A program made the position numbers and the translations under genes. Positions 36,202 to 45,452 of a stretch of DNA of 64,000 nt are shown here, piece after piece (position 1 is the stretch's first letter; each line of letters begins with the position of its first letter). The notes beneath the pieces are model-generated. The model saw only the letters and a list, made by a program, of their open reading frames with translations, ran no database searches and was not told the DNA's origin. Source of the DNA: Nocardioides mesophilus (GTDB lineage: Bacteria; Actinomycetota; Actinomycetes; Propionibacteriales; Nocardioidaceae); NCBI RefSeq assembly GCF_014395785.1, contig NZ_CP060713.1, positions 1,020,501 through 1,084,500 on the forward strand, written 5' to 3'.

Positions 36202-36339
36202 CGTGCGCGCTCGTTGCCACGGACAGCGGCTGCCGGTCCCCGTGCGGCCGGCGGCGCACAACGAGCGGTCACCGTGCGCGCTGGTTGCTGGCTTCCCGCC
36301 CGAAAACAGCAACCAGCGGTCACCCTGCGCGCTGCTTGC
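36202..36339 (+). repeat. Short array of 31-bp dyad repeats (2 full units plus a partial one)
   Basis: Full units at 36258-36288 and 36309-36339 stand 51 bp apart, each with arms like GCAACCAGCG and CGCTGGTTGC around GGTCACC. A right half-unit ends at 36217. The 20-bp spacer between the full units begins TGGCTTCCCG. The same unit and spacing occur at 60070-60630. The rest of the 304-bp gap shows nothing else. Confidence 0.8.
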
Positions 36340-36447
36340 CGGCTGACGGGCGCCGTCCGAGCCCTTCTCACCCTGCGCTCAGTAGATGACCGGGAAGTGC
36401 GGCCGTCAGGCCTCTGACAGATCCCCCGGCGGCGCCGGTGGAGTCGC

Positions 36448-38028
36448 TCAGCCGATGTCGCGGCGGCGGAAGCCGATCACGCCCAGCGCGGTGAGCCCGG
36501 CGGCCAGCACCGACAGCCACAGCAGCGGGCCGACCGTCACCGGGTCGACCGGCACGGACGGGACGTGCTCGAACGGCGAGAGCGTGGTGACCCAGGACGG
36601 CAGGTCGAGCAGGCCGCCCAGCCACCCGATCACGAAGCAGACGGCCATGCCGACCCAGGCGAGCAGCGCACCGCCGGGCCACCAGCCGGTGAGCAGCACC
36701 CCCACCGCGGCCAGCACCAGCACCGCGGGCAGGTGCACCAGCGCCAGCCCGGTGAGCCGGAGCACCGAGGAGGTGTCGCCGGTGACCAGTGCGTCGGCGA
36801 TCCCGAGACCGAGTCCGCCGGCGAGGACCAGCAGGGCCGATCCGCCGACCGTGATGAGCAGCGGGGTCAGCATCGCCCTGGTCCGGGTCACCGCCCCGGC
36901 GAGCACCGGTTCGAGACGGCCCGCACCCTCCTCGGTGTGCAGGCGCAGCGCGGAGCCGACCGCGAAGCCGGCCGAGGCGATCCCCATCAGCAGCAGGGCG
37001 GTGGAGAAGTAGGCGTCGGTGATGTTCCCGCCGGTGCGCTCGAAGTACTGGGCCAGCGTCGGGTTGTCCGCCACCATGTTCTGCACCTCCTTGCTGACCG
37101 AGCCGAACAGCATCCCGAACAGCAGCAGGGCGACGCCCCAGGCCAGCACCGAGCCGCGCTGGAGCCGCCACGCCAGCCCCAGCGGCGTCGACAGCGACCG
37201 GCCGGCGCTCCCCGGCCCCGGACGGTCGGGAAGGACTCCGGAGCCGATGTCGCGACGCACGGTGAGCGCGCCCGCCAGCACGACCAGGCCGGCCGAGAAG
37301 ACCACGGAGAGCAGCAGCGGCCACCACCGGTTCGCCTCGGTCGCCCGCACCTGCTGCGACCAGCCCATCGGCGAGAGCCACACCAGTGCGTTGTCGTTCA
37401 CGTCGCCGAGGGCCCGGAGGGCGAACGCGACGCCCAGGCCGCTCAGCGACACCCCGCGCGCGGTGCGGGCGTGCCCGAGCAGCTGGGCGGCGACCGACGC
37501 GATGGCGGCGAAGACCGTCCCCAGCGCGGCGACCGAGGCGCCGTAGAGCAGCGCCGCGTTGGTGCCGAAGGAGTGCGGGAGCACCGAGACGGTGACCCCG
37601 AGCCCGACCAGCACCGAGGCCGCCACCGCGACGAACATCGCGGCGGCGGTGGCGGCGTGGCGGCCCACGACCGTGGACGCGAGCAGCTCGGTCCGGCCGA
37701 CCTCCTCCTCGGCCCGGGTGTGCCGCACGACCGTGAAGATCGCCATCAGGCTGACCCCGAGCAGCACCGTCAGCGACGTCTCGTAGACGAGGATCCCCTG
37801 GATCGTCTCCAGCGCCACCGGCGGACCGTCGAAGGCGATCGTGGCCGGGCTGCTGCCGATGTTGCGGGCGTAGGACAGGATCTCGGCCGGAGTGTCGTAG
37901 GTGCCGACGACCGCGTTAGCGGAGACGTAGGTGATGCCGACCAGCGAGAGCACCCACACCGGCAGCCAGACCCGGTCACGACGCAGCACCAGCCGCACCA
38001 GCTGGGGGGTGCCGGTGAGGGCGCTCAT
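36448..38028 (-). CDS. ABC exporter permease, 12-helix type
   Basis: 526 aa made of two repeated six-helix halves with a large hydrophobic content; characteristic segments are [57 protein letters not shown] and [15 protein letters not shown]. The (E)xGRxExLxxxxVxR motif occurs in both halves, as in actinobacterial multidrug/polyketide exporters. Its start overlaps the ATPase stop by 4 bp. Export of an unidentified hydrophobic compound is likely. Confidence 0.88.
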   Translation of the reverse strand: MSALTGTPQLVRLVLRRDRVWLPVWVLSLVGITYVSANAVVGTYDTPAEILSYARNIGSSPATIAFDGPPVALETIQGILVYETSLTVLLGVSLMAIFTVVRHTRAEEEVGRTELLASTVVGRHAATAAAMFVAVAASVLVGLGVTVSVLPHSFGTNAALLYGASVAALGTVFAAIASVAAQLLGHARTARGVSLSGLGVAFALRALGDVNDNALVWLSPMGWSQQVRATEANRWWPLLLSVVFSAGLVVLAGALTVRRDIGSGVLPDRPGPGSAGRSLSTPLGLAWRLQRGSVLAWGVALLLFGMLFGSVSKEVQNMVADNPTLAQYFERTGGNITDAYFSTALLLMGIASAGFAVGSALRLHTEEGAGRLEPVLAGAVTRTRAMLTPLLITVGGSALLVLAGGLGLGIADALVTGDTSSVLRLTGLALVHLPAVLVLAAVGVLLTGWWPGGALLAWVGMAVCFVIGWLGGLLDLPSWVTTLSPFEHVPSVPVDPVTVGPLLWLSVLAAGLTALGVIGFRRRDIG

Positions 38029-38927
38029 CGGTCGGCCGCCTCCACCACGTCACCGAAGTGCCGCAGGAACAGCTCCTCGAGGGTCGGCGGGTGGCTGATC
38101 AGGGAGGTGATCTTCAGGGGCGCGAGGTAGTCCATCGCGTCGTCGAGGTGGTCGGTGTCCACGTCGAAGGAGACCGACCCGTCCAGGTGGCTCACGTGCG
38201 CGACGCCGGGCACCGCCGCTATCGCGTCGCAGGGCCGCTCGGTGCGCACCACCACGGTGGTCCTGGTCAGGTGCCGCATCTCCTGCAGGGTCCCGGTCTG
38301 CACGATCCGGCCTGCCCGGATGATGCTGACCCGGTCGGAGAGCGCCTCCGCCTCGGCGAGGATGTGGCTGGAGAGCAGCACCGTGCGGCCGTCGGCGCGC
38401 AGCTCGCGCACGCAGTCCTGGAACGTCGCCTCCATCAGCGGGTCCAGCCCCGAGGTGGGCTCGTCGAGCAGGAACAGCTCCACCTCCGAGGCGAGCCCGG
38501 CGACGAGCGCGACCTTCTGCCGGTTGCCCTTGGAGTAGGACCGGGCCTTCTTGGTCGGGTCGAGGTCGAAGCGCTCGAGCAGCTCGTCCCGCCGGCGTAC
38601 GTCGATGCCGCCGCGCAGCCGCGCCAGCAGGTCGATGACCTCCCCGCCGGTGAGGTTCGGCCACAGGTTCACCTCGCCGGGCACGTAGGCCAGCCGCCGG
38701 TGCAGCTCGGCCGCCGAGCTCCATGGGTCGCCCCCGAGCACGCTCACCCGGCCGCGGTCGGCCCGCAGCAGCCCGAGCAGGATCCGGATCGTGGTCGACT
38801 TCCCGGAACCGTTCGGTCCGAGGAACCCGTGCACCTCCCCGGTCTCCACCGCGAGGTCGAGGCCGTCCAGCGCGCGCGTGGCACCGAAGGTCTTGACCAA
38901 CCCCTCGGCGGTGATCGCAGAGCCCAT
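38025..38927 (-). CDS. ABC exporter ATP-binding protein (CcmA/DrrA-like)
   Basis: 300 aa. Walker [10 protein letters not shown], signature [16 protein letters not shown], Walker [13 protein letters not shown], switch His in [11 protein letters not shown], and the 70-residue C-terminal extension typical of DrrA-type exporters. It drives the adjacent permease. The gene is first in the pair, with a terminator hairpin of the upstream NCS2 gene between. Confidence 0.92.
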   Translation of the reverse strand: MGSAITAEGLVKTFGATRALDGLDLAVETGEVHGFLGPNGSGKSTTIRILLGLLRADRGRVSVLGGDPWSSAAELHRRLAYVPGEVNLWPNLTGGEVIDLLARLRGGIDVRRRDELLERFDLDPTKKARSYSKGNRQKVALVAGLASEVELFLLDEPTSGLDPLMEATFQDCVRELRADGRTVLLSSHILAEAEALSDRVSIIRAGRIVQTGTLQEMRHLTRTTVVVRTERPCDAIAAVPGVAHVSHLDGSVSFDVDTDHLDDAMDYLAPLKITSLISHPPTLEELFLRHFGDVVEAADR

Positions 38928-38960
38928 GGCAGCAGGCTAGGACGGCCCCGGACCCCCCGC

Positions 38961-38978
38961 ACGGGTCTTCGGACCCGT
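38961..38978 (-). terminator. Terminator hairpin after the NCS2 permease gene
   Basis: ACGGGTC and GACCCGT pair perfectly across a TTCG tetraloop, 16 bp downstream of the NCS2 permease stop (38994). The UUCG-type loop makes it very stable in RNA. Confidence 0.65.
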
Positions 38979-38993
38979 CCGGGCCGGCCGCCG

Positions 38994-40430
38994 TCAGCCG
39001 ATCAGCTGGCGGACCGGCTCGATCGCGAAGTACAGCACGAACAGGAACGCGACCACCCACATCAGCGGGTGGATCTCGCGGACCTTCCCGCGGGCGGTCT
39101 TCACGACCACGAAGGCGAGGAAGCCTGCGCCGATGCCGACCGAGATCGAGTAGGTGAACGGCATCAGGATGATCGTCAGGAACGCCGGGATCGCGATCTC
39201 CACGTCGTCCCAGTGGATGTTCTTGACCTGCTGCATCATCAGGAAGCCGACCAGCACCAGCGCCGGGACGGCGGCCTCGTTCGGGATCACCTCGACCAGC
39301 GGCGCGAAGATCGTGGCGAGCAGGAAGAGCAGTCCGGTGACGACGCTGGCCAGCCCGGTGCGGGCCCCCTCGCCGACACCGGAGGCCGACTCGATGTAGG
39401 AGGTGTTGCTCGAGACGCCTGCAGCGCCGCCGGCGGCCGCCGCGATCGAGTCGACCACCAGGATCCGCTGCGTCCGCGGCGGGGTGCCGTCCTCCTGGAG
39501 CAGCCCGGCCTCCGCGCCGATCGCGGTCATCGTGCCCATCGTGTCGAAGAAGTCCGCGAGGAGCAGCGTGAACACGAACAGCAGCGCGGTCACCACGCCC
39601 ACGCGCTCGAACGAGCCGAACAGGTCGAAGGTGCCGAGCAGCGAGAAGTCGGGCAGATCGACGATCGAGTCCGGCCACGCGGGCACGTTGAGGTTCCAGC
39701 CGCGGGGGTTCACCGTGTCGCCGTTCACCGTGGGCCCGACGTTCGCCACCGCCTCGACGATGATCGCGACCACCGTGGTGACGAGGATCGAGATGAGGAT
39801 GGCGCCGCGGACCCCCCGGACGAACAGCGTGATCATCAGCACCAGCCCGAAGGCGAAGACCAGCACCGGCCAGCCCTGCAGCGACCCGTTGATGCCGAAG
39901 CCGACCGGCACCGTGGTGTTGGCCGCGTCGGGCAGCCGGCGCACCCAGCCGGCGTCGACCAGGCCGATCAGCGCGATGAACAGCCCGATGCCGACGCTGA
40001 TGGCCACCTTCAGCTGGGCCGGGACCGCATGGAAGACCGCCGTGCGGAACCCGGTCAGCACCAGGGCCAGGATGACCAGGCCCTCGAGGACCACCAGCCC
40101 CATGGCGTCCGCCCAGGTCATGCCCGAGGCGATGGAGAAGGCGACGAAGGCGTTGAGCCCGAGGCCGGTGGCCAGCGCCAGCGGGTAGTTCGCGACCACG
40201 CCCATGGCGATCGTGAGCACCCCCGCGACCAGCGCGGTGCAGGCGGCGATGGTCGGCAGGTTCGGGGCCGACCCCCCGCCGAGGAACTGGCCGTCCGCGT
40301 CCTGGGCGAAGCCGAGGATCAGCGGGTTGAGCACGATGATGTAGGCCATCGTGAAGAAGGTGACGACGCCGCCGCGGATCTCACGGCCGACGGTCGAGCC
40401 ACGCTCGGTGATCTTGAAGAAGCGGTCCAC
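38994..40430 (-). CDS. NCS2-family purine/xanthine permease (AzgA-like)
   Basis: 478 aa from GTG 40430, with GAGG about 10 bp upstream. It starts VDRFFKITERGSTVGREIRG and continues TMAYIIVLNPLIL, the AzgA-type opening, then NYPLALATGLGLNAFVAFS and, near the C-terminus, SSNTSYIESASGVGEGARTG, the conserved TSYIES/GA-R-TG motif of adenine/guanine-hypoxanthine permeases. It imports purine bases by proton symport. The divergent DUF2530 gene starts 154 bp away; no riboswitch was recognised in that gap. Confidence 0.92.
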   Translation of the reverse strand: MDRFFKITERGSTVGREIRGGVVTFFTMAYIIVLNPLILGFAQDADGQFLGGGSAPNLPTIAACTALVAGVLTIAMGVVANYPLALATGLGLNAFVAFSIASGMTWADAMGLVVLEGLVILALVLTGFRTAVFHAVPAQLKVAISVGIGLFIALIGLVDAGWVRRLPDAANTTVPVGFGINGSLQGWPVLVFAFGLVLMITLFVRGVRGAILISILVTTVVAIIVEAVANVGPTVNGDTVNPRGWNLNVPAWPDSIVDLPDFSLLGTFDLFGSFERVGVVTALLFVFTLLLADFFDTMGTMTAIGAEAGLLQEDGTPPRTQRILVVDSIAAAAGGAAGVSSNTSYIESASGVGEGARTGLASVVTGLLFLLATIFAPLVEVIPNEAAVPALVLVGFLMMQQVKNIHWDDVEIAIPAFLTIILMPFTYSISVGIGAGFLAFVVVKTARGKVREIHPLMWVVAFLFVLYFAIEPVRQLIG

Positions 40431-40584
40431 GACAGGGGTTCCTCGCTCTGCGCAGGGGGAGCGTGCGACGGGTGGGGTGGCGTGGACGGCGAGGCCGTCC
40501 GGCCAATCGCACATCCTGCCAGAGCGCGGGTCGGCCACTCGCCCTGCCCGGACGCTGGACCGGCCGCTGGGCTATCTTCGAGAC

Positions 40585-40908
40585 GTGGAGCAGCCCGTGC
40601 AGCCGGAGGAACCGGAGGAGCCGGCCGAGTCGTCTGCGGTCCGCAGCCACGAGATCGGCAACCGGTCCTACCTGATCGCCGACGTCGACCCCCTCGACGT
40701 GGACGGCGTGCGGACGGTCGCGGTCGGGACGGTGCTGTGGCTGGTCGCGTTCGTGCTGCTGCTGCCGTTCTCCGGCCGGCTCGCCGAGAACGACCGCAGC
40801 TGGTGGCTGTGGACCTGCCTGGCCGGCTTCGGACTGGGCGTGCTCGGCTGGGACTACTGCCGACGGCGGCGCAACCGGCGCCAGCAGCGCGACGCCGCGC
40901 AGGGGTGA
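40585..40908 (+). CDS. DUF2530 membrane protein
   Basis: 107 aa from GTG 40585. A Glu/Pro-rich N-terminus (VQPEEPEEPAES) is followed by PLDVDGVRTVAVGTVLWLVA, the DUF2530 hallmark, two helices and LGVLGWDYCRRRRNRRQQR. The family is restricted to actinobacteria and has no known function. Tail-to-tail with the DUF3027 gene, 36 bp apart. Confidence 0.85.
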   Translation: MEQPVQPEEPEEPAESSAVRSHEIGNRSYLIADVDPLDVDGVRTVAVGTVLWLVAFVLLLPFSGRLAENDRSWWLWTCLAGFGLGVLGWDYCRRRRNRRQQRDAAQG

Positions 40909-40944
40909 GCGGCTCCCCTCACGCGGGTGGGCCGGACCCCGGGC

Positions 40945-41715
40945 TCAGAACTTCTCGAGGTCGTCCCAGGTCAACGTGTCCAGCACCGGCTCCGGCAGCG
41001 GGGCGGGCAGGCTCTTCTTGCTGAGCTGCGCCTCGGAGTGCGCGCCGCAGCCGTGGTCGAAGGAGACCACCCGGCCGTCGTCGTTGGCGTAGGCGTTGGC
41101 GCAGACGCCGAAGACCCGGGAGAGCGGCCCGGCCAGCTTCACCAGGAAGCCGCAGCTACCGCACGGCGCCGGGGCCGACTGGGCGATCGGGGCCTCGGGC
41201 CCGTGGGAGCCGTCGTACCAGCGCTGCGCCGCCAGCTCGCGACCCTCGAGGGAGAGCACGCGAGGCCGGCCCAGGCCGAGCTCGTCGGCGACCTCCCTGA
41301 CCGCCTCGTCGTCGATCACCTGGTCGCCGGCGGTGTAGCCGGGCACCAGGCGGGGGTCGTCGTCCTCGGTCGGCAGCAGGTCACCGGGGCCCAGGTCTCC
41401 GGGCTGGATGCGGTCGCGCCAGGGCAGCCACTCGGGAGCCACGATCGCGTCGTCGCCGGGCAGCAGCACGACCTCGTCGACCGTGACCACCTTCTGCCGC
41501 GGGGCCCGGGCGACGGTAACGGCCCAGCGCCAGCCGCGGTAGCCGACCCGGGTGCAGGCGAAGAGATGGGTGACGACCCGCTCGTCCTCGGCGATCTCGC
41601 CGAGGTGCTCGCCAACGTCCTGCGCGCTCACCAGCTCGACCAGCACGTCGCGGGCAGCGTCGACCGCCTGGCCACCGATGGCGTCCAGCTTGGGGTTCCT
41701 CGTCGCGGTCGTCAC
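40945..41715 (-). CDS. DUF3027 protein
   Basis: 256 aa, soluble. It begins NPKLDAIGGQAVDAARDVLV and contains CTRVGYRGWRWAVTVARAPR and WLPWRDRIQPGDLGPGDLLP, typical of the actinobacterial DUF3027 family. A short Cys/His-containing C-terminal half (PCGSCGFLVKLAG, DHGCGAHSEAQL) could bind a metal; four Cys and one His lie there. Function unknown. In mycobacteria homologues lie near the cspB/MFS region, as here. Confidence 0.85.
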   Translation of the reverse strand: MTTATRNPKLDAIGGQAVDAARDVLVELVSAQDVGEHLGEIAEDERVVTHLFACTRVGYRGWRWAVTVARAPRQKVVTVDEVVLLPGDDAIVAPEWLPWRDRIQPGDLGPGDLLPTEDDDPRLVPGYTAGDQVIDDEAVREVADELGLGRPRVLSLEGRELAAQRWYDGSHGPEAPIAQSAPAPCGSCGFLVKLAGPLSRVFGVCANAYANDDGRVVSFDHGCGAHSEAQLSKKSLPAPLPEPVLDTLTWDDLEKF

Positions 41716-41876
41716 CCTCGCGATTCTTCCCTACGACCCCCGCGGTTGTCCGGCCGGGGCCGGGATCGGGTGTCGGGACCGGCGTACGACGCGTCGTCCC
41801 GGCAAGATGGAGCCATGCCGGCGCACGAGGGCGGGTCGACGGGGCAGGCTCCCCACCGGCGGGCCGTGCCCGGGCG

Positions 41877-43169
41877 GTGGGGCGCGGGATGGGACGCGGC
41901 GTGCGTCGGGTCGGCTCCGCGACCGGTACGGCGGCCGGCTACACCGTGCGGCAGGCGCGGCGCGCCACCCACGCCCAGGGCGCCGGCCAGAGCGGCCTGT
42001 CCCGGCTGATCGAGCTGCACGCGTTCAACGCCGCCGGGGACGCAGCGGTCGCGATCAGCCTGGCGGGCACGCTGTTCTTCCAGGTGCCGACCGACCAGGC
42101 GCGCAGCCAGGTGGCGCTCTTCCTGGCCATGACGATGCTGCCCTTCGCGGTGGTGGCCCCGCTGATCGGCCCGCTCCTCGACCGCTTCGGCCAGGGGCGC
42201 CGCTGGGCCATCGGCGCCACCATGGCGACCCGCGGCTTCCTGTGCTGGGTGCTCGCCGACGCGGTCGGCTCCGGCTCCGCCGCGCTGTTCCCGGCGGCGC
42301 TCGGCGTGCTCGTCGCCTCGAAGGCCTACGGGGTGACCCGCGCGGCCGCCGTGCCCCGGCTGCTGCCCGAGCAGCTGACGCTGGTGCGGGCGAACTCCCG
42401 GATCTCGCTCGCCGGGGTGGCCGGGGCGGCGGTGTCCGCGCCGATCGCGGTCCTGGCGGCCTCGGTCGGCGCGGAGTGGTCGCTGCGCTACGCCTTCGCC
42501 GTGTTCGCGGTCGCCACCGTGCTGGCCGTCCTGCTGCCGGCCCGCGTCGACAACCCCGCCGACGGCCAGGGGTCGGGGCTTCCCGGAGCCCGCCGACGGA
42601 CCGCGACGCCGGCCTCGGTGGTCCTCGGGCTGCGCTGCAACGCCGGGCTGCGGCTGCTCTCGGGGTTCTTGACGATGTTCATGGCGTTCCTGCTGCGGGA
42701 CCGGCCGTTCCCCGGCTGGGAGGACCGTCCCGAGCTGCTGCTCGGCCTGGTGATCGGCTCCGCCGGTCTGGGCAGCACGCTCGGCGTCGCCCTCGGCTCG
42801 GCCCTGCGCACGGTCCGCCCCGAGCTCACCGTCGTCCTCACCCTGGTGGTCGCGGTGGCGGTGACGGTGACGACCGCGCTCTTCTACGGGCTGCCGACCG
42901 CGGTGCTGCTCGGCCTCACCGCCGGGCTGACCCAGTCGTTCGGGAAGCTGTCGCTCGACGCCCTGATCCAGCGCGAGATCCCCGAGCAGACCCGGGCCGG
43001 CGCCTTCGCCCGCGTCGAGACGCTGCTCCAGCTGTCCTGGGTGCTCGGCGGCTTTCTCGGGATCACGCTGCCGCTGGTGCCGCAGGTCGGCCTCGGGGTG
43101 ACCGCATCGGTCCTGGTGGCGTGGACCGGCTGGGTGGTGGCCACGAACCGGCGGACCCGCACGGCCTGA
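41877..43169 (+). CDS. MFS transporter
   Basis: 430 aa, 12 helices. The N-terminal 45 residues are basic (RRVGSATGTAAGYTVRQARR). Recognisable MFS segments are IGPLLDRFGQGRRWAIG (motif A) and LVRANSRISLAGVAGAAVSA. It resembles the large actinobacterial MFS proteins encoded near cold-shock genes. Substrate unknown. The exact start is uncertain within the basic leader; several starts lie close together. Confidence 0.82.
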   Translation: MGRGMGRGVRRVGSATGTAAGYTVRQARRATHAQGAGQSGLSRLIELHAFNAAGDAAVAISLAGTLFFQVPTDQARSQVALFLAMTMLPFAVVAPLIGPLLDRFGQGRRWAIGATMATRGFLCWVLADAVGSGSAALFPAALGVLVASKAYGVTRAAAVPRLLPEQLTLVRANSRISLAGVAGAAVSAPIAVLAASVGAEWSLRYAFAVFAVATVLAVLLPARVDNPADGQGSGLPGARRRTATPASVVLGLRCNAGLRLLSGFLTMFMAFLLRDRPFPGWEDRPELLLGLVIGSAGLGSTLGVALGSALRTVRPELTVVLTLVVAVAVTVTTALFYGLPTAVLLGLTAGLTQSFGKLSLDALIQREIPEQTRAGAFARVETLLQLSWVLGGFLGITLPLVPQVGLGVTASVLVAWTGWVVATNRRTRTA

Positions 43170-43175
43170 AGCGCC

Positions 43176-43400
43176 TCACAGGATGGCGCCGCGCGGCCCC
43201 ACCTCGAGGGCCGCGACGCCGCGGCCGTAGATCACCAGCAGCCGGTCGCCGTGACGGCAGCGCAGCGCCCCGGAGTCCCCGCTCAGGGTGGTGACGACGT
43301 GGTCGACCACGTCGCCGTCCGGCTCGGTGCCGGCGTGCTCGTAGACCACGTCCATGCTGTCCCCACCGACCAGCCGGACCCGCAGCACGACCGAGGTCAT
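43176..43400 (-). CDS. Small hypothetical protein following the cold-shock gene
   Basis: 74 aa (MTSVVLRVRLVGGDSMDVVY and VVTTLSGDSGALRCRHGDRL). It looks like a small all-beta domain. Its ATG directly follows the stop of the cold-shock gene with no gap, so the two are translationally coupled. It ends 6 bp from the convergent MFS gene. Family unknown. Confidence 0.7.
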   Translation of the reverse strand: MTSVVLRVRLVGGDSMDVVYEHAGTEPDGDVVDHVVTTLSGDSGALRCRHGDRLLVIYGRGVAALEVGPRGAIL

Positions 43401-43784
43401 CTAGAGCTCGAGCTCGTCGGCCAGGGCGCGCAGCAGCTTCGCCGTCGGCTTCGCGGTCTTGGGATCGGGGTGCCGGCCGTTGCGGTAGCTCTGCTCGAGG
43501 GGCTCCAGCAGCCGGTAGAGGTCCTCGACGATCACCACCATGTCGGCGGGCTTCTTGCGCAGCGCCTTCGAGACCGACTGGGTCGGCTCGAGCAGCCGCA
43601 CCTGCAGCGCCTGGTCCCCGCGGCGTCCCTGGACGATCCCGAACTCCACCCGCGACCCGGGCTTGAGCGCGGGGGTCCCGGCAGGGAGTGCGTCGGAGCG
43701 GACGTAGACGTCGCCGCCCTCGTCCTTCGACAGGAAGCCGAAACCCTTCTCGGCGTCGTACCACTTCACCTTGCCAGTCGGCAC
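43401..43784 (-). CDS. Cold-shock domain protein with C-terminal extension
   Basis: 127 aa from GTG 43784. The cold-shock domain reads GKVKWYDAEKGFGFLSKDEG (RNP1 KGFGFL) and DVYVRSDALP (RNP2), covering about residues 3-66; the remaining 60 residues are a helical extension (ALRKKPADMVVIVEDLYRLL). Ordinary CspA proteins stop at about 67-70 residues; the long form occurs in actinobacteria (mycobacterial CspB-like). It binds single-stranded nucleic acid. The ORF frame extends upstream without coding character. Confidence 0.9.
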   Translation of the reverse strand: MPTGKVKWYDAEKGFGFLSKDEGGDVYVRSDALPAGTPALKPGSRVEFGIVQGRRGDQALQVRLLEPTQSVSKALRKKPADMVVIVEDLYRLLEPLEQSYRNGRHPDPKTAKPTAKLLRALADELEL

Positions 43785-43884
43785 GGGACATCCTCTTCTT
43801 GCTCGGCCCGCGGAGGACGCGGGCAGCGGGGTGGGCAGGGCTGCGACGTCCAGCCTACGGCCGGGCGTCTGCGGGTTCATCCGA

Positions 43885-45330
43885 TCAGCGGTAACGCTCC
43901 GGCTCGGGCAGCCGCTCGTTCATCGAGCCGGACCGGAAGCCAGCCGGGTCGAGCACCGCCTCGGGGAACCCCGCGGAGCGTACGGCGTCCAGCACGGCCG
44001 GCGTGGCCACGGCCGCCGTCACCAGGTCCCGGTCGATCTCCAGGCTGGCCCGCTCGCCGAGGTCGCGGACCCGGAGGTCGCGCACCGCCAGGCCGGCCGC
44101 CGCCAGCGCCTCCCGGGCACCGGCCTCGGCCCGCTCCACCCGGGCCAGCCGGAACGGACTGACCTCGATCCCGTAGGCCACCCGTGAGGACAGGCACGCC
44201 GCGGCGGGCTTGTCCCACGTCGGCAGCCGCCACCGGCGGGAGGCGGCCCGGATCTGCTCCTTGGTGAGCCCGGCGTCCCGCAGCGGGGTGATCGCGCCGC
44301 GCTCGTGCGCGGCCCGGATCCCGGGCCGGAAGCCGGCGATCGCGTCGTCGGCGTTGGTGCCGGTCGCGACGTGGGCCAGCCCGAGCCGGTCGGCCAGCGG
44401 GGACAGCACGTCGAGCAGCTCGGCCTTGCAGAAGTAGCACCGGTCGCCGGCGTTGGCGCGGTAGCCCTCCCGCTCCATCTCGTGGGTGGTGGGGGTCAGC
44501 ACCCGCACCCCCAGCGACTCGGCGAAGTCGCGCGCCGGGGAGCGTTCGGCGTGCGGCAGCGAGTCGGAGTACGCCGTCCCCGCGGCGACCCGGTCCGGCC
44601 CGAGGGCGCGCACCGCGGCGGCGAGCAGGAAGGCGCTGTCCGCGCCGCCGGAGAAGGCCACCAGCACCGACCCGCGGGCCCGCAGGTCGGCCTCGAGCGC
44701 GGCAAGTCGGCGATCCAGCACGTGCTCGTCGAGCCACGCGGGGAAGGCAGCGAGGTCGGGCAGGACCACGTCGGTGCCGGCCGCGCGCAGCTCCTCGGCG
44801 GTGCACGGACCGGTGAGGACGGAGACGCTCAGCGCGCCGGCGGCGCGGGCGCCCTCGACGTCGTGGACGTGGTCGCCGACGTAGACCGCGGCTCCCTGCT
44901 CGCGCAGCACTTCACCCTTGCCGGCTCCCCACAACTCACCGGACAGGTGGTCGACGTCGAAGCCGAGCGCCTGCAGGTGCAGCGTCGCGTTGGGGGCGAA
45001 CTTGCCGGTGACCACGACCGAGCGGCCACCGTGGCCGCGGACCGCGGCGAGGGCCTCGTGTGCCCCGTCGAAGGCCAGCGTCGGGGCGATCGCGTGCTCG
45101 GCGTAGACCTCCCGGAAGCTGTCGATCACCTCGTCCATCCGGTGCGCCTCGACGTACGGCGCGAGCAGGTGCGCCAGCGGCGGCCCGAGCCGGCTGCTGA
45201 TCTCGTCGGTGTCCAGCTCGAGAGAGTGCCGCCGCGCCAGCTCCCCCAAGGTCGCCACGACCCCGGGGCGGGTGTCGATGAGCGTCATGTCGAGGTCGAA
45301 GCCCACGACGAGCGGAGCGGGTGCAGTCAC
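43885..45330 (-). CDS. larE: HAD hydrolase-LarE fusion (sulfur transferase of NPN cofactor synthesis)
   Basis: 481 aa in one frame. Residues 1-205 are a HAD phosphatase: FDLDMTLIDT with nucleophile D12 and D14, TGK at 108-110, GD at 152-153. Residues about 205-481 are LarE: PP-loop AFSGGADS (227-232), RCYFCK with C298 and C301, and DKPAAACLSSR with C379. LarE inserts sulfur into the nickel-pincer nucleotide precursor of lactate racemase. Three Cys at these positions match the 4Fe-4S-dependent branch known from Thermotoga rather than the single-Cys sacrificial type. No larA, larB or larC is in the window. Confidence 0.9.
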   Translation of the reverse strand: MTAPAPLVVGFDLDMTLIDTRPGVVATLGELARRHSLELDTDEISSRLGPPLAHLLAPYVEAHRMDEVIDSFREVYAEHAIAPTLAFDGAHEALAAVRGHGGRSVVVTGKFAPNATLHLQALGFDVDHLSGELWGAGKGEVLREQGAAVYVGDHVHDVEGARAAGALSVSVLTGPCTAEELRAAGTDVVLPDLAAFPAWLDEHVLDRRLAALEADLRARGSVLVAFSGGADSAFLLAAAVRALGPDRVAAGTAYSDSLPHAERSPARDFAESLGVRVLTPTTHEMEREGYRANAGDRCYFCKAELLDVLSPLADRLGLAHVATGTNADDAIAGFRPGIRAAHERGAITPLRDAGLTKEQIRAASRRWRLPTWDKPAAACLSSRVAYGIEVSPFRLARVERAEAGAREALAAAGLAVRDLRVRDLGERASLEIDRDLVTAAVATPAVLDAVRSAGFPEAVLDPAGFRSGSMNERLPEPERYR

Positions 45331-45452
45331 CGTCCCAGGGTAGGCGCCGGTCCCGGGATGCCCGATATCGGAGTTCGCATTGAGATGCCCCGGACCCCCT
45401 GCGACGATGGGGAGCCGTTCCCGTCGCGCGTCACAACCAGGAAGGTGTCGCC

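Noticed and set aside
40431-40584. Purine riboswitch before the NCS2 permease
   Set aside because: The gap is GC-rich and I could not find the conserved core of a purine or guanine-family riboswitch.
38058-41024. 988-aa plus-strand open frame across the ABC/NCS2 region
   Set aside because: It is antisense to three well-supported minus-strand genes, has Arg/Gln/His-rich composition typical of a GC-rich shadow, and shows no domain.
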